NCBI GenBank assembly: GCA_018771605.1
Contig: CP076324.1
Location: 1,178,001-1,242,000, forward strand
DNA: 64,000 nt
Reading direction: 5' to 3'
Origin: Aquificota bacterium
GTDB lineage: Bacteria; Aquificota; Aquificia; Aquificales; Aquificaceae
Both the position numbers and the translations under genes were made by a program. Below, in pieces: positions 50,708 to 58,892 of this stretch. Below the pieces are notes generated by a model. The model worked only from the letters and a program-made list of their open reading frames with translations. It did no database searches and was not told the DNA's origin. Numbering within the stretch: the stretch's first letter is position 1; every line of letters begins with the position of its first letter.

Positions 50708-51768
50708 ACTCCCACTCCAAGCCTTTTTAAAAACTCATGCCATCTTTGTTTTTCTTGACCCTGTATGTTCTTGTGGTCATATTTATATACAAGAGGTTCT
50801 CCTCCATCTTTCACAATATAATCAGAATCAAAATCCCCATAGTGTAAAACAGGCATTGCCACTTCCAGACCTGCCACATAAAGTCTTAAAGGCTTTATGC
50901 CACAGTCTGTTCCAACTCTATACATTAACCCATTCTTTATGACCGTCATAATTTGATAAATTCTTCTCTTTTTCTCATCTTCATCCACAATAAACTTTAC
51001 TCTCACAAGTCCAGCATCCTTATCCGTTTCAGGCTTTAGCTCTTCTATAATTATCCTGCCTTTATCAAGCTTATACTCATTATCACTTAGTTTTTCTGCC
51101 TTTACAGTGTGAGTGAAAATTGGTTTTTTCTCTATCTTCAGGTTGCCTTTCTTTTCACTTCCTGTTATTATCACCTGAATTTTTATGAGGCTCAGTTCTC
51201 CATCCTTATACTCCACCCTATTCACATACCACTCATCCACACCAAGCCTTCCCACATCTATGGTAAAGGATGCTCTAAAGGTATTGTAATCATTTTCCTC
51301 TTTTACTGGAATAGGTGTAGCATTGGGTACTCTTCTTGCAAAATCATGGTTAGCCATTACATGAGAAGTGCCATCCCAAGGATTTAAAGCTATAGCATGA
51401 GTTATACCAACTGGTGCTTTTCTTGATAGCCCCATGTCTCCTTTTATGGTATACATATAGCCAAAAGCATCAAGTTCTGGACTTGTTATTATGTTATGCT
51501 TTGTTAGGTCTGGCTGAACAACCACACTTTTATCATCACTCTTTTCTGTGTCCTTATCTGCCACACAGTCTGTTATAGGCCAATTAAATCTGTCATGCAA
51601 GGTCCAAAACAGATGATGCCTCAAACTCTTACTTGATATAAAGCTGTAAATCTGTCCATCCTTTTTTATCTTCTTGATGGTTCTCTCATTACCGCCAAGG
51701 TTTTCATCCCTGTTTAAAGCCCAGCCGTCAAACTCAATCGTTAGTGTTATTCCTTTCACTCTCATCAT
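50695..51768 (-). CDS. cas7: CRISPR Cascade backbone subunit Cas7 (Cst2/DevR-like)
   Basis: 357 residues from ATG 51768 (a second Met follows directly). VKGITLTIEFDGWALNRDENLGGNERTIKKI and SSKSLRHHLFWTLHDRF with ITHAIALNPWDG fit the Cas7/Cst2/DevR family of type I-B. It forms the filament on crRNA. It overlaps the small cas8 gene by 35 bases. High confidence in family, subtype by gene order. Confidence 0.9.
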   Translation of the reverse strand: MMRVKGITLTIEFDGWALNRDENLGGNERTIKKIKKDGQIYSFISSKSLRHHLFWTLHDRFNWPITDCVADKDTEKSDDKSVVVQPDLTKHNIITSPELDAFGYMYTIKGDMGLSRKAPVGITHAIALNPWDGTSHVMANHDFARRVPNATPIPVKEENDYNTFRASFTIDVGRLGVDEWYVNRVEYKDGELSLIKIQVIITGSEKKGNLKIEKKPIFTHTVKAEKLSDNEYKLDKGRIIIEELKPETDKDAGLVRVKFIVDEDEKKRRIYQIMTVIKNGLMYRVGTDCGIKPLRLYVAGLEVAMPVLHYGDFDSDYIVKDGGEPLVYKYDHKNIQGQEKQRWHEFLKRLGVGVWEK

Positions 51769-52294
51769 TTATCACCTCCTTTTTAGGATTTATAAATTCT
51801 TTTAGATAGCTATACATGTAAAACTTAAACTTTTCTTCATCCTGTTCATCAAACAACACATAGGATAAGCTATCTCCCAGCCTCTCTTTGTATAAACTAT
51901 AAGTCCTTGTGAGTTTATATATAAGCTCATTCCTTCTTCCAAGCTTTACAAGCTCCAAATACCTAAGAATATCATCTTGAATTGCCCCAATTAAACGCCA
52001 TCCACTGTCTCTTGTCTTCAACTCTCTTATATGCTTTTGCAAGCCTATTCTGATGTCATCCATGTCTTTTCCCTCCTCTATAACTAAATAATAGCTTGTA
52101 AGATACTTATCCAAAGCTTTTAAACTCTTTCTGCTTTCCTTTGCTTCCTTAAAATTTCTTAAAATATTCCCTTCAATATATGATAAGTCCTTGAATAACT
52201 TATTTACATCCATCCCCATCTCTTTAAGCAATCTCAAAAGCCCTATAACTCCAGCATTAAAAAGCCAATTGGAAGGATAAAGCACCCTCTTCAT
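51734..52294 (-). CDS. cas8: Miniature Cas8-like large-subunit protein
   Basis: 186 residues. The start MKRVLYPSNWLFNAGVIGLLRLLKEMG matches the N-terminus of Cst1/Cas8b proteins (SNWLFNAG motif), and the position between cas6 and cas7 is that of cas8. However, Cas8b proteins are usually 400-600 residues and Cst1 types carry a CxxC...CxxC zinc module; this protein has no cysteine at all. The remainder is helical and charged. The final residues ESERNNTND are encoded within the cas7 start in another frame. It may be a natural mini large subunit or an eroded one. It overlaps cas6 by 4 bases. Confidence 0.72.
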   Translation of the reverse strand: MKRVLYPSNWLFNAGVIGLLRLLKEMGMDVNKLFKDLSYIEGNILRNFKEAKESRKSLKALDKYLTSYYLVIEEGKDMDDIRIGLQKHIRELKTRDSGWRLIGAIQDDILRYLELVKLGRRNELIYKLTRTYSLYKERLGDSLSYVLFDEQDEEKFKFYMYSYLKEFINPKKEVINDESERNNTND

Positions 52295-52983
52295 AGCACT
52301 TCCACCATCCCAAAGCCTTGTGAGGTCCTTAGTCCTATGCCTTTGTTATAAAGGAACTCTAAGTCCTCTGGATGGCCTGAAAGCCTAAAGTATCCATCAA
52401 AGCATGTAAAGTATGCATAAGGCTTGCCAAGCCCTTCTCTTATGCCATCTAAGGTATGCTTTACCACCACAATTCTCCAATCCACAGGCTCAAATTTCAG
52501 CTCCTTCTTTAGTCCTCTTCCAAGCAAAGCCTTCATAACTTTCTCCTCAATGAGATTTAGATAGATGTTAAACCTTTCAAAGTTTTCTTCTTTCAAAGGA
52601 TTGTTCCCCTCCCTTTCTATAAGAATAGGAGACAAGCTTTTGCACAAAATCTCCCCCCTCTTTATCTCCTTTCCAGCTTTTACTTCTATGGATTTTACAT
52701 ACTCTTCTTCTAATAGCCCATTGTAAAGCTTTACTATAAACTTGCTATCAAAAGAACTTATCCACAAAGTATGAGGTTTCTCTGAATAAAACACATCCCC
52801 TTCCAGCCTTGAGCCTTTAGCCACAAGCACTGCAAAGGTAAAAGGTCTTGGCTTTTTGCTTGCATACAAACTTTCAAAATACTCTTTATCGCTTCTCTCT
52901 AAAGCAGACTTTATAAGAGATAGAACCTTATGCCTGTATAGAATTGGAAGTTCTTTATAGTTTAAAAGAGCTCTTAATCTCAT
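52291..52983 (-). CDS. cas6: CRISPR repeat endoribonuclease Cas6
   Basis: 230 residues. N-terminal MRLRALLNYKELPILYRHKVLSLIKSALE with His18 as likely catalytic residue, KKPRPFTFAVLV in the first RAMP domain, and the C-terminal glycine-rich loop GIGLRTSQGFGMVEVL, a Cas6 hallmark. It cuts the repeat in pre-crRNA, leaving an 8-base handle. First gene of the cas operon; TATAAT-rich sequence and TGGGGGA precede the ATG. Confidence 0.94.
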   Translation of the reverse strand: MRLRALLNYKELPILYRHKVLSLIKSALERSDKEYFESLYASKKPRPFTFAVLVAKGSRLEGDVFYSEKPHTLWISSFDSKFIVKLYNGLLEEEYVKSIEVKAGKEIKRGEILCKSLSPILIEREGNNPLKEENFERFNIYLNLIEEKVMKALLGRGLKKELKFEPVDWRIVVVKHTLDGIREGLGKPYAYFTCFDGYFRLSGHPEDLEFLYNKGIGLRTSQGFGMVEVL

Positions 52984-53045
52984 TCCCCCACTTGTATAAT
53001 TATATACACCCAGGTGATAAATTCAATCTTGTGTCCCTACATTTA

Positions 53046-53062
53046 ATTGTCTCATTTATCTT
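53046..53062 (-). repeat. Copy of the GAGACAA motif at the right edge of the CRISPR-Cas block
   Basis: ATTGTCTCATTTATCTT is a close reverse-complement match to AAAAATAAATGAGACAAA. It sits between cas6 and the HAD gene, facing the copy at 46690-46707, so the CRISPR-Cas block lies between oppositely oriented copies. Confidence 0.6.
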
Positions 53063-53073
53063 CACCGTTATGC

Positions 53074-53838
53074 TTATAAAAAGCCAGCGCTTGATAAAAA
53101 TCTTGGAAGCTCCGCCACGCTCTCCAAAATTGCAAAGGGTTCTATGCCCTTCTTTAGGTCCTCTGGTCTAAACTTGCCAGTCTTTACAAGCACGCCCCTT
53201 ATGCCCGCATCCTGCGCACCTTTCACGTCAAACTCTATATCGTCGCCAACCATCAAGGCCTCATGAGGTTCCACTTCTAAGGCTTTTAGCACCAAATTGA
53301 AAAAGTCCCTTGAGGGTTTTCCTATTATCTTGGCAGATTTTCCGGAGGCATATTCCAAAGCCTTAACAAAGGGACCAGCATCCAAGGAAAGTTTTCCATC
53401 CTTATCCATAAAGTATCTGTTTGGAGCCACCGCAATCAGCTCCGCACCTTCCAAAAGGTATCTAAAGGCTGTGTTGAGATTGTCATAGGTAAAGTTCTTA
53501 TAAGCATCGGCCACCACAACGTACTTTACCGGCTCCTTTGGCACGTCAAACTCCTCATAAACTTCCTCCGTTGATAAAAGGTAAGCACCACCACCTTGAG
53601 AAAGAACAAAGTCTTTTGCAATCCTAAGAGCTGTAAAAAGTTCTTTTTCTTCCAGCTCAAAGCCGCAATTTACCAAGCTTTGAAAGACTTTTTTTGTAGG
53701 TGTGCGCGTTGTATTGGTTACAAAGGCAAGCTTATAGTGTTTTCGTAGCTCATTAACGGCTTCCACACTGCCCTCAATAACCCTATCCCTTATGCACAGC
53801 ACACCGTCAATGTCAAAGAGTATGGCCCTTATGCCCAT
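53074..53838 (-). CDS. HAD-superfamily (NagD-like, class IIA) phosphatase
   Basis: 254 residues. Motif I LFDIDGVLCI (D8, D10), motif II AFVTNTTRTPTKK, a C2-type cap domain, and motif III/IV KIIGKPSRDFF and MVGDDIEFDVKGAQDAG. These proteins hydrolyse phosphate esters such as 4-nitrophenylphosphate, phosphoglycolate or nucleotides; substrate unknown. It lies outside the cas operon, same strand. Confidence 0.9.
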   Translation of the reverse strand: MGIRAILFDIDGVLCIRDRVIEGSVEAVNELRKHYKLAFVTNTTRTPTKKVFQSLVNCGFELEEKELFTALRIAKDFVLSQGGGAYLLSTEEVYEEFDVPKEPVKYVVVADAYKNFTYDNLNTAFRYLLEGAELIAVAPNRYFMDKDGKLSLDAGPFVKALEYASGKSAKIIGKPSRDFFNLVLKALEVEPHEALMVGDDIEFDVKGAQDAGIRGVLVKTGKFRPEDLKKGIEPFAILESVAELPRFLSSAGFL

Positions 53839-53895
53839 AAGCTTTAATATATATATATCGGAATTAAGACATGCATAATTATAGGGCTTTTGTGG

Positions 53896-53901
53896 TATAA
53901 T
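53896..53901 (+). promoter_or_regulatory. -10 box of acpP-fabF-rnc operon
   Basis: TATAAT lies 29 bases before the acpP ATG, leaving room for a leader with AGGAGGTA. This contrasts with the leaderless starts elsewhere in the window. A clear -35 is not seen. Confidence 0.5.
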
Positions 53902-53930
53902 ATTTGGACAAAACAGGCAGGAGGTAGAAA

Positions 53931-54167
53931 ATGGACTTGGAACAGAGGATAAAGGAGATTATAGCAGACCAGCTTGGCGTGGAAGTGGATAAGCTAAATC
54001 CAGGAGCTAAGTTCGTTGAAGACCTCGGAGCTGACTCCCTTGACGTGGTGGAGCTTATTATGGCCTTTGAAGAGGAGTTTGGTATTGAAATACCTGATGA
54101 GGATGCAGAAAAGATAAGGACAGTGGGCGACGTTATAGACTACCTTAAGGAGAAGGTGAAGTCTTGA
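53931..54167 (+). CDS. acpP: Acyl carrier protein
   Basis: 78 residues, as usual. The phosphopantetheine attachment Ser36 lies in [11 protein letters not shown]. Acidic helices throughout ([16 protein letters not shown]). It carries fatty acyl chains during synthesis. GGAGGTAG precedes the ATG. The fabF start overlaps its stop. Confidence 0.98.
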   Translation: MDLEQRIKEIIADQLGVEVDKLNPGAKFVEDLGADSLDVVELIMAFEEEFGIEIPDEDAEKIRTVGDVIDYLKEKVKS

Positions 54168-55405
54168 AGAGGCGTGTGGTAATAACCGGCTTGGGGGTAG
54201 TTTCCCCCATAGGGACCGGTGTAGAAAAGTTTTGGTCTAATTTGATAGCTGGCGTAAGCGGTATAGATATAATAAAGAGGTTTGATCCCGTAGAGCTTGG
54301 GCTTTCGGTCCATATTGCGGGTGAAGTAAAGGATTTTGAACCAGAAAAATACTTTGATAAAAAGGATGCTCAAAAGGTATCCGACTTTATAAAGTTTGCA
54401 GTAGCGGCGGCAGAGGAAGCCATAAAAGACAGTGGGCTTTTAGAGAGTAAATTTGACCCATATAGAGTTGGTGTAATCATAGGCACTGGCATAGGTGGCC
54501 TACGTGATATTGAAGAACAGCAAAAGGTCCTTACGGAAAAGGGACCAAGGAGGGTATCTCCCTTCTTTATACCCTACGGCATATCCAACATGGCAAGTGG
54601 TCTTGTGGCCATACGCTTTGGCTTTAAAGGCCCAAACTATTGTGTGGTCTCTGCCTGCGCCACAGGCAATCACTCTATCGGTGATGCTATGAGGCTTATA
54701 CAGAAGGGGGACATAGATGTGGCCATAGCCGGGGGTTGCGAGAGCGCCATAACACCCCTTGGAGTGGCAGGCTTTGCCTCTATGAGGGCCCTTTCCACAA
54801 GGAACCATGAGCCTCAAAAGGCCTCAAGGCCCTTTGATAGAGATAGAGATGGTTTTGTGATGGGTGAAGGCGCGGGTATATTGGTATTGGAAGAGTATGA
54901 GCATGCAAAGGCAAGGGGAGCAAAGATATACGCAGAGCTTGTAGGTTATGGTGCCACCGATGATGCCTACCATATTACTGCACCATGCGCCGACGGAGAA
55001 GGTGCCTATATGTGTATGAAGCTTGCCTTAGAAGATGCTGGTGTAAGGCCTGAAGAGATAGATTACATAAACGCCCATGGCACTTCCACACCTTTGAACG
55101 ACAAGTCTGAAACTTTGGCCATAAAAAGGCTTTTTGGAGAGCATGCCTACAAGCTAAAAATAAGCTCCAACAAATCCATGATAGGGCATCTCTTGGGCGC
55201 TGCTGGAGCTGTGGAGGCTGTGGCCACTGTAAAGACCATACAAACGGGCATAATACCACCCACCATAAACCTGGAGAATCCAGACCCAGAGTGCGACCTT
55301 GATTATGTGCCAAACAAGGCTATAGAGTATCCGGTAAACTATGCCCTTTCCAACTCCTTTGGCTTTGGTGGAACCAATGCCTGCCTCCTTTTCAAAAGAC
55401 TTTGA
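54164..55405 (+). CDS. fabF: 3-oxoacyl-[ACP] synthase II
   Basis: 413 residues. Start TTG overlaps the acpP stop (TTGA). [13 protein letters not shown], active-site Cys in [14 protein letters not shown], His in [11 protein letters not shown] and [13 protein letters not shown], Lys in [11 protein letters not shown]. It condenses malonyl-ACP with acyl-ACP in fatty acid elongation. It overlaps the rnc start by 29 bases. Confidence 0.97.
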   Translation: MKRRVVITGLGVVSPIGTGVEKFWSNLIAGVSGIDIIKRFDPVELGLSVHIAGEVKDFEPEKYFDKKDAQKVSDFIKFAVAAAEEAIKDSGLLESKFDPYRVGVIIGTGIGGLRDIEEQQKVLTEKGPRRVSPFFIPYGISNMASGLVAIRFGFKGPNYCVVSACATGNHSIGDAMRLIQKGDIDVAIAGGCESAITPLGVAGFASMRALSTRNHEPQKASRPFDRDRDGFVMGEGAGILVLEEYEHAKARGAKIYAELVGYGATDDAYHITAPCADGEGAYMCMKLALEDAGVRPEEIDYINAHGTSTPLNDKSETLAIKRLFGEHAYKLKISSNKSMIGHLLGAAGAVEAVATVKTIQTGIIPPTINLENPDPECDLDYVPNKAIEYPVNYALSNSFGFGGTNACLLFKRL

Positions 55406-56081
55406 AGGTCTTGAAAAGGCTTTAGGCTATCAATTCAAAGACAAAAGTTTATTAATTCAAGCCCTCACACACAAATCTTACGCCGGAGAACATGGCTTAA
55501 AAAGCTACGAGACCCTTGAGTTCCTTGGAGACTCTTTAATAAACTTCTTTGTGGTGGACTTGCTGCTTTCCGAATTTCCCCAAGCTTCCGAAGGCGAGCT
55601 TGCCATGATGAAATCTTATTTTGTGAGCGAAGAATACCTTTATGAACTGGCCGAAGGCCTCTCCCTTGACCTTTATATCCTTATAGGCGGTAGGAAAAGA
55701 AATAGCCATGTTAGCACCTCCCTAATGGCGGATACCTTTGAGGCCCTTTGGGCAGCTCTTTACCTTGACTGTGGTAGGTCTGCGGATACCACAAAAGCCA
55801 TCTTTTTTAGACTATACAAGGACAGAATAGTGGAGGCGGTAAAAAATAAGGATTACAAAAGGGACTATAAGACGTTGCTTCAAGAGGAAACCCAAAAAAG
55901 GTGGAAAGAAAGACCTACCTACCGTGTGGTAAACATAGAAGGTCCTCACCATAGTAGAATCTTTGAAGTGGAATGTAGTATAAGGGAGTTTAGGGCTACC
56001 GCAAAGGGAAGGAGTAAAAAGACAGCCCAACAGCTTGCGGCAAAAAGGGTGCTTGAGCTTATACAGTCCTCTGAAGGTTAG
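55377..56081 (+). CDS. rnc: Ribonuclease III
   Basis: 234 residues from ATG 55377 ([17 protein letters not shown]). The signature ETLEFLGDS with catalytic Glu/Asp, [15 protein letters not shown] for the second metal site, and the C-terminal double-stranded RNA-binding domain ([14 protein letters not shown]...[15 protein letters not shown]). It processes rRNA and structured RNA. The order acpP-fabF-rnc is common. It overlaps the convergent hypothetical gene by 23 bases. Confidence 0.95.
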   Translation: MPASFSKDFEGLEKALGYQFKDKSLLIQALTHKSYAGEHGLKSYETLEFLGDSLINFFVVDLLLSEFPQASEGELAMMKSYFVSEEYLYELAEGLSLDLYILIGGRKRNSHVSTSLMADTFEALWAALYLDCGRSADTTKAIFFRLYKDRIVEAVKNKDYKRDYKTLLQEETQKRWKERPTYRVVNIEGPHHSRIFEVECSIREFRATAKGRSKKTAQQLAAKRVLELIQSSEG

Positions 56082-56565
56082 ACTCAAAAAGTCTTCTGTT
56101 AAAGCTTAAAGCTTGTCTTATTACCTCTAAAAAGGCTCTAAAGGGTGTTAAAACAGCATAGAGTTTTGGGCTTTCCCTTTCATATTGAAGTATATCCTCA
56201 AGAAGGTTGGCTATCTCTTCCATCTTTGAGTTTATGGAATTTGGTATATCCAACCTTTCTACCTCTCTCCAAAGCTCTTCTGGAATATTGGCAAGGAAGG
56301 TTATCTCAAAGTTGAAGACCTCATATAGGTCATAAAGATATTCTATAGCCTCATCAATGCTTTTAAAAAGGTCCTTTTCCACCCTTTGAATAACTTGTTT
56401 AAAAGCTTTTAACTCCTCTTCTCCCGAAAGGCAAACATCCGCCAAAAAATTCAGCTCTTCAATATCTGCCCTTAGCTCTTTTAGAGCCATCTCCAGCATA
56501 TTGAGGTTATACCTTATGATCCTATCCTGTATTAGCAGGGCCGTCAATACGGAGCTTTTCTCCAT
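56059..56565 (-). CDS. Helical protein of unknown function
   Basis: 168 residues from ATG 56565 (MEKSSVLTALLIQDR), selected because GTGGAGGA precedes it. No signal or membrane segment. Long amphipathic helices (LNMLEMALKELRADIEELNFLADV; FKQVIQRVEKDLFKSIDEAIEYL) suggest a helical bundle or coiled coil. It overlaps the Toprim gene by about 44 bases, so co-expression is likely. I do not recognise a family. Confidence 0.6.
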   Translation of the reverse strand: MEKSSVLTALLIQDRIIRYNLNMLEMALKELRADIEELNFLADVCLSGEEELKAFKQVIQRVEKDLFKSIDEAIEYLYDLYEVFNFEITFLANIPEELWREVERLDIPNSINSKMEEIANLLEDILQYERESPKLYAVLTPFRAFLEVIRQALSFNRRLFESNLQRTV

Positions 56566-56881
56566 AGATATCCTCCACATAAAGAATTCCCATAGCTCGC
56601 AACTCTTCTCTAAATTCTTCTATTAAAATATATCCCTGGCTTCCCAAAAGTGTTTTTACTTTCTCCTTTATCCTCTCACCATGCTTATCAAGGTCAAAGA
56701 GTAGTATAACCTCCGAGTAGCCTTCCAAAAGGTCGGGAAGGTCTGCAAACCTTTTTCCTTCCAAGGTAAAGATGTTCTTAATGCCAAACTTAGAAAGAGC
56801 CTGTTTATCTCTCTTTCCCTCCACCAAAACGGCTCTATCTTTTGAAGCTTCCCTTAGCCTTTGTATCCAATCAGCAAGCAT
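56522..56881 (-). CDS. Small Toprim-domain protein
   Basis: 119 residues. RAVLVEGKRDKQALSKFGI carries the Toprim Glu, and EVILLFDLDKHGERI the DxD. The fold is that of DnaG/RNase M5-type nuclease cores but without other domains, as in UPF0292/M5-like proteins. Possible roles are RNA or DNA processing. The start ATG lies against the duplicated 28-bp sequence left of the IS copy; the minus strand reads TATACC 5 bases before the ATG, so it may be leaderless. Confidence 0.75.
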   Translation of the reverse strand: MLADWIQRLREASKDRAVLVEGKRDKQALSKFGIKNIFTLEGKRFADLPDLLEGYSEVILLFDLDKHGERIKEKVKTLLGSQGYILIEEFREELRAMGILYVEDIYGEKLRIDGPANTG

Positions 56882-56907
56882 GCTAAGGTATAATTTTAAA
56901 AAACTAT
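56880..56907. repeat. 28-bp direct repeat, left flank of IS copy 2
   Basis: Starts ATGCTAAGG and ends AAAAAACTAT. An identical sequence is at 57874-57901. The IS lies exactly between them, so it looks like a target duplication of 26-28 bp. It contains TATAAT (56889-56894). Confidence 0.9.
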
Positions 56908-56922
56908 ACGCCGGGTGAGAAA

Positions 56923-57771
56923 TTAGACCTCAAGTTCACCCCTCCTATAATAGCTATATCCAATAGCATAAGCATATACATACACAAGCACACAAGTTAA
57001 AGTCCTCCACCCACTACCAGCATTAAAAAGCTTTATCTGACTTATAACACCTTCCACTACCTGCCTTTTTGCCCTCATCTCCCTACTACCACACACAATC
57101 ACACCTTCACAACCCCTATAACCCCTATCTCCATACACCACACAATTCTCCACAAGCCCCCTAAACCATAAACTCCTTCTCTTCCTTTCCCTAAATGCCC
57201 TAACCTTATGCACACTTCCAAAGCTTATCCACACATCATAAACTCTTCCCCACCTATCACATAACACCATCATCAACATGCCATACCTGACCTCCTCAAA
57301 CTCCACTACCTTCCCATTGTCTCTCCGAACTATCTTCCTTCTCCTCTTTGCCCACCATACCTTCCCTCTTACCCTCCTTATCTTCTGTGTCCTCGCCCTG
57401 TTTACATTGGCTATGTCCACTATGGTTCCATCTATTACAAGTTCTATCTTCTTACCATACAAAAGCCTTGCTAAAATCATAAGCCTCAGCTTGTGAAGCT
57501 TGTATTCTCTCAATATCCTGTATACTCTCTTGAGTCTGTATCTTCTGAAGATATGCCATGATTGTATGGATGGGTCAATAAGTAGTTTAGCTAAGGTGAG
57601 GACTTTTGTATTGGTTATGTAGGAGAGTATAAAGATGGCTGCTATATGGATGTCTGTGAGTTTAGGCTTTCTGCCTGCTTTAGCTTTTGGCACATTAAGG
57701 AATGGCAAGGCATTTTCAAGGTCTTTTAGGATTTGTTGGTAGATGCGTAGGTAAGGTGGTATAATTTCCAT
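56923..57771 (-). CDS. IS transposase (DDE, IS5/IS982-like), copy 2
   Basis: 282 residues with D114, D215 and E240 as in copy 1. Differences to copy 1 are restricted to the C-terminal half: E174W, T183S, E189K, K198R, D228G, T-to-V in the VYTYAYA segment and the last residue. Both copies seem intact and could be active. A perfect hairpin (57796-57816) lies before the start. Confidence 0.9.
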   Translation of the reverse strand: MEIIPPYLRIYQQILKDLENALPFLNVPKAKAGRKPKLTDIHIAAIFILSYITNTKVLTLAKLLIDPSIQSWHIFRRYRLKRVYRILREYKLHKLRLMILARLLYGKKIELVIDGTIVDIANVNRARTQKIRRVRGKVWWAKRRRKIVRRDNGKVVEFEEVRYGMLMMVLCDRWGRVYDVWISFGSVHKVRAFRERKRRSLWFRGLVENCVVYGDRGYRGCEGVIVCGSREMRAKRQVVEGVISQIKLFNAGSGWRTLTCVLVYVYAYAIGYSYYRRGELEV

Positions 57772-57795
57772 GGTAAAAACCTCCGATGGTTTTTA

Positions 57796-57816
57796 GGGCT
57801 ACTATTATAGTAGCCC
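57796..57816 (-). terminator. Palindromic hairpin inside IS, upstream of transposase (copy 2)
   Basis: GGGCTACTAT-T-ATAGTAGCCC, identical to copy 1 (34157-34177). It may stop outside transcription from entering the transposase gene. Confidence 0.55.
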
Positions 57817-57873
57817 TGCTGTCTTTTTATTGATATGGAAGGTTTAGCTTAAAGGGAATTTCTCACTCGGCGT

Positions 57874-57901
57874 ATGCTAAGGTATAATTTTAAAAAACTA
57901 T
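57874..57901. repeat. 28-bp direct repeat, right flank of IS copy 2, with -10 box
   Basis: Identical to 56880-56907. It includes TATAAT at 57883-57888, 11 bases before the ADP-ribosylglycohydrolase ATG (57900), so this copy serves as that gene's promoter with at most a few leader bases. The last two bases of the repeat are part of the ATG. Confidence 0.9.
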
Positions 57902-58889
57902 GGATATAGTCCTTGAAAAGTTTAAAGGAACTCTTTTGGGTGGCGCTCTTGGAGATGCCATTGGTAAAAGCCTTGAAGATGTGCCTTTTGAGGAGGTGAT
58001 AAGCTTTTACGGTGGGGCTGTAAGGGGCTTTGTGGAGCCTCATCCTCACAGTCCATCGGTAGGCTTGGAGCCAGAACAAACTACGGATGAAACCACTATA
58101 AGCATACTGCTTGCCGAAAGCATAGTGGAGAAAAAGAGCATTGACCCTTATCATTTCTTTACAAAACTAAAAGAATGGGCAGGAAAAGAAGAAAGCCACC
58201 GATACCCGGACCCAACCCTTATAACGGCCATAGACCTTATATCCTCCGGCGTGGGCCTTGATGATGCAGGCCTCCTATCTTCTTCCGTGGAGGGTGTGCT
58301 TCGTTGCACCATCACAGGCCTTTTCCACTACTATAATCCCTACCTCTCTGCGGAGGCTGGAAGGCTTGTAAGCCTTATAACTCACAGAAGTAAAGAGATT
58401 TACGATGCAAGCGCCATAGTTTCTGCCCTTATTTCCTTTTTGGTCCTTGAGAGCTTTGACTTGAGAGATTTGAGGGATAGACTGGCACTCATTGAAAGCC
58501 TAAAGACCTTTATAAAGCATGATAAAAACAAGGTTTATCTTGATAAGGTGGCAAAGCTTTTGGATTCTGGTGCAGATGAAGAAGAAGCCATAAGGGAAAT
58601 AGGAAACTCCACCTTTGTCTTTGAAGCCCTACCTTTGTCAATTTTCCTCTTTTTAAGGTATATAGAGGAGCCTCTTGAGGCCTTTTGGAGAGGTGTTAAT
58701 GCCTGCGGTATGGTGGGTGGAGACACAGACGCTATAGGATACCTTCTGGGGTCCTTTGTGGGTGCCTATGGTGGCCTATGGGTTTTCCCTTTAGAACTTC
58801 TTGAAAATTTGGAAAATTCCCAGTATTATATTTCTTTAGCAGAAAAACTTTACCAGACAACTATGGAATTTTTGGAAAGGAGGAGCTAA
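57900..58889 (+). CDS. ADP-ribosylglycohydrolase family protein
   Basis: 329 residues. KFKGTLLGGALGDAIGKSLED (start motif), EQTTDETTISILLAE (metal ligands), and GMVGGDTDAIGYLLGSFVGAYGG (second metal motif, GGDTDAIG) are the ADP-ribosyl-hydrolase motifs shared with DraG. It removes ADP-ribose from proteins, RNA or small molecules; the target is unknown. ATG 57900 adjoins the 28-bp repeat. Followed by hfq after 3 bases, with GGAGG. Confidence 0.9.
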   Translation: MDIVLEKFKGTLLGGALGDAIGKSLEDVPFEEVISFYGGAVRGFVEPHPHSPSVGLEPEQTTDETTISILLAESIVEKKSIDPYHFFTKLKEWAGKEESHRYPDPTLITAIDLISSGVGLDDAGLLSSSVEGVLRCTITGLFHYYNPYLSAEAGRLVSLITHRSKEIYDASAIVSALISFLVLESFDLRDLRDRLALIESLKTFIKHDKNKVYLDKVAKLLDSGADEEEAIREIGNSTFVFEALPLSIFLFLRYIEEPLEAFWRGVNACGMVGGDTDAIGYLLGSFVGAYGGLWVFPLELLENLENSQYYISLAEKLYQTTMEFLERRS

Positions 58890-58892
58890 AAG

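Larger units (their letters stand above)
56908..57873 (-). mobile_element. Insertion sequence, 966 bp, copy 2
   Basis: Same length and inverted repeats as copy 1 (ACGCCGGGTGAGAAATT at the left, ACGCCGAGTGAGAAATT inward from the right). Flanked by an exact 28-bp direct repeat. The right-hand ~475 bp are identical to copy 1, while the left half differs at about two dozen positions, a mosaic. It sits in a short intergenic region, leaving both neighbours with a full copy of the promoter-like sequence. Confidence 0.93.
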
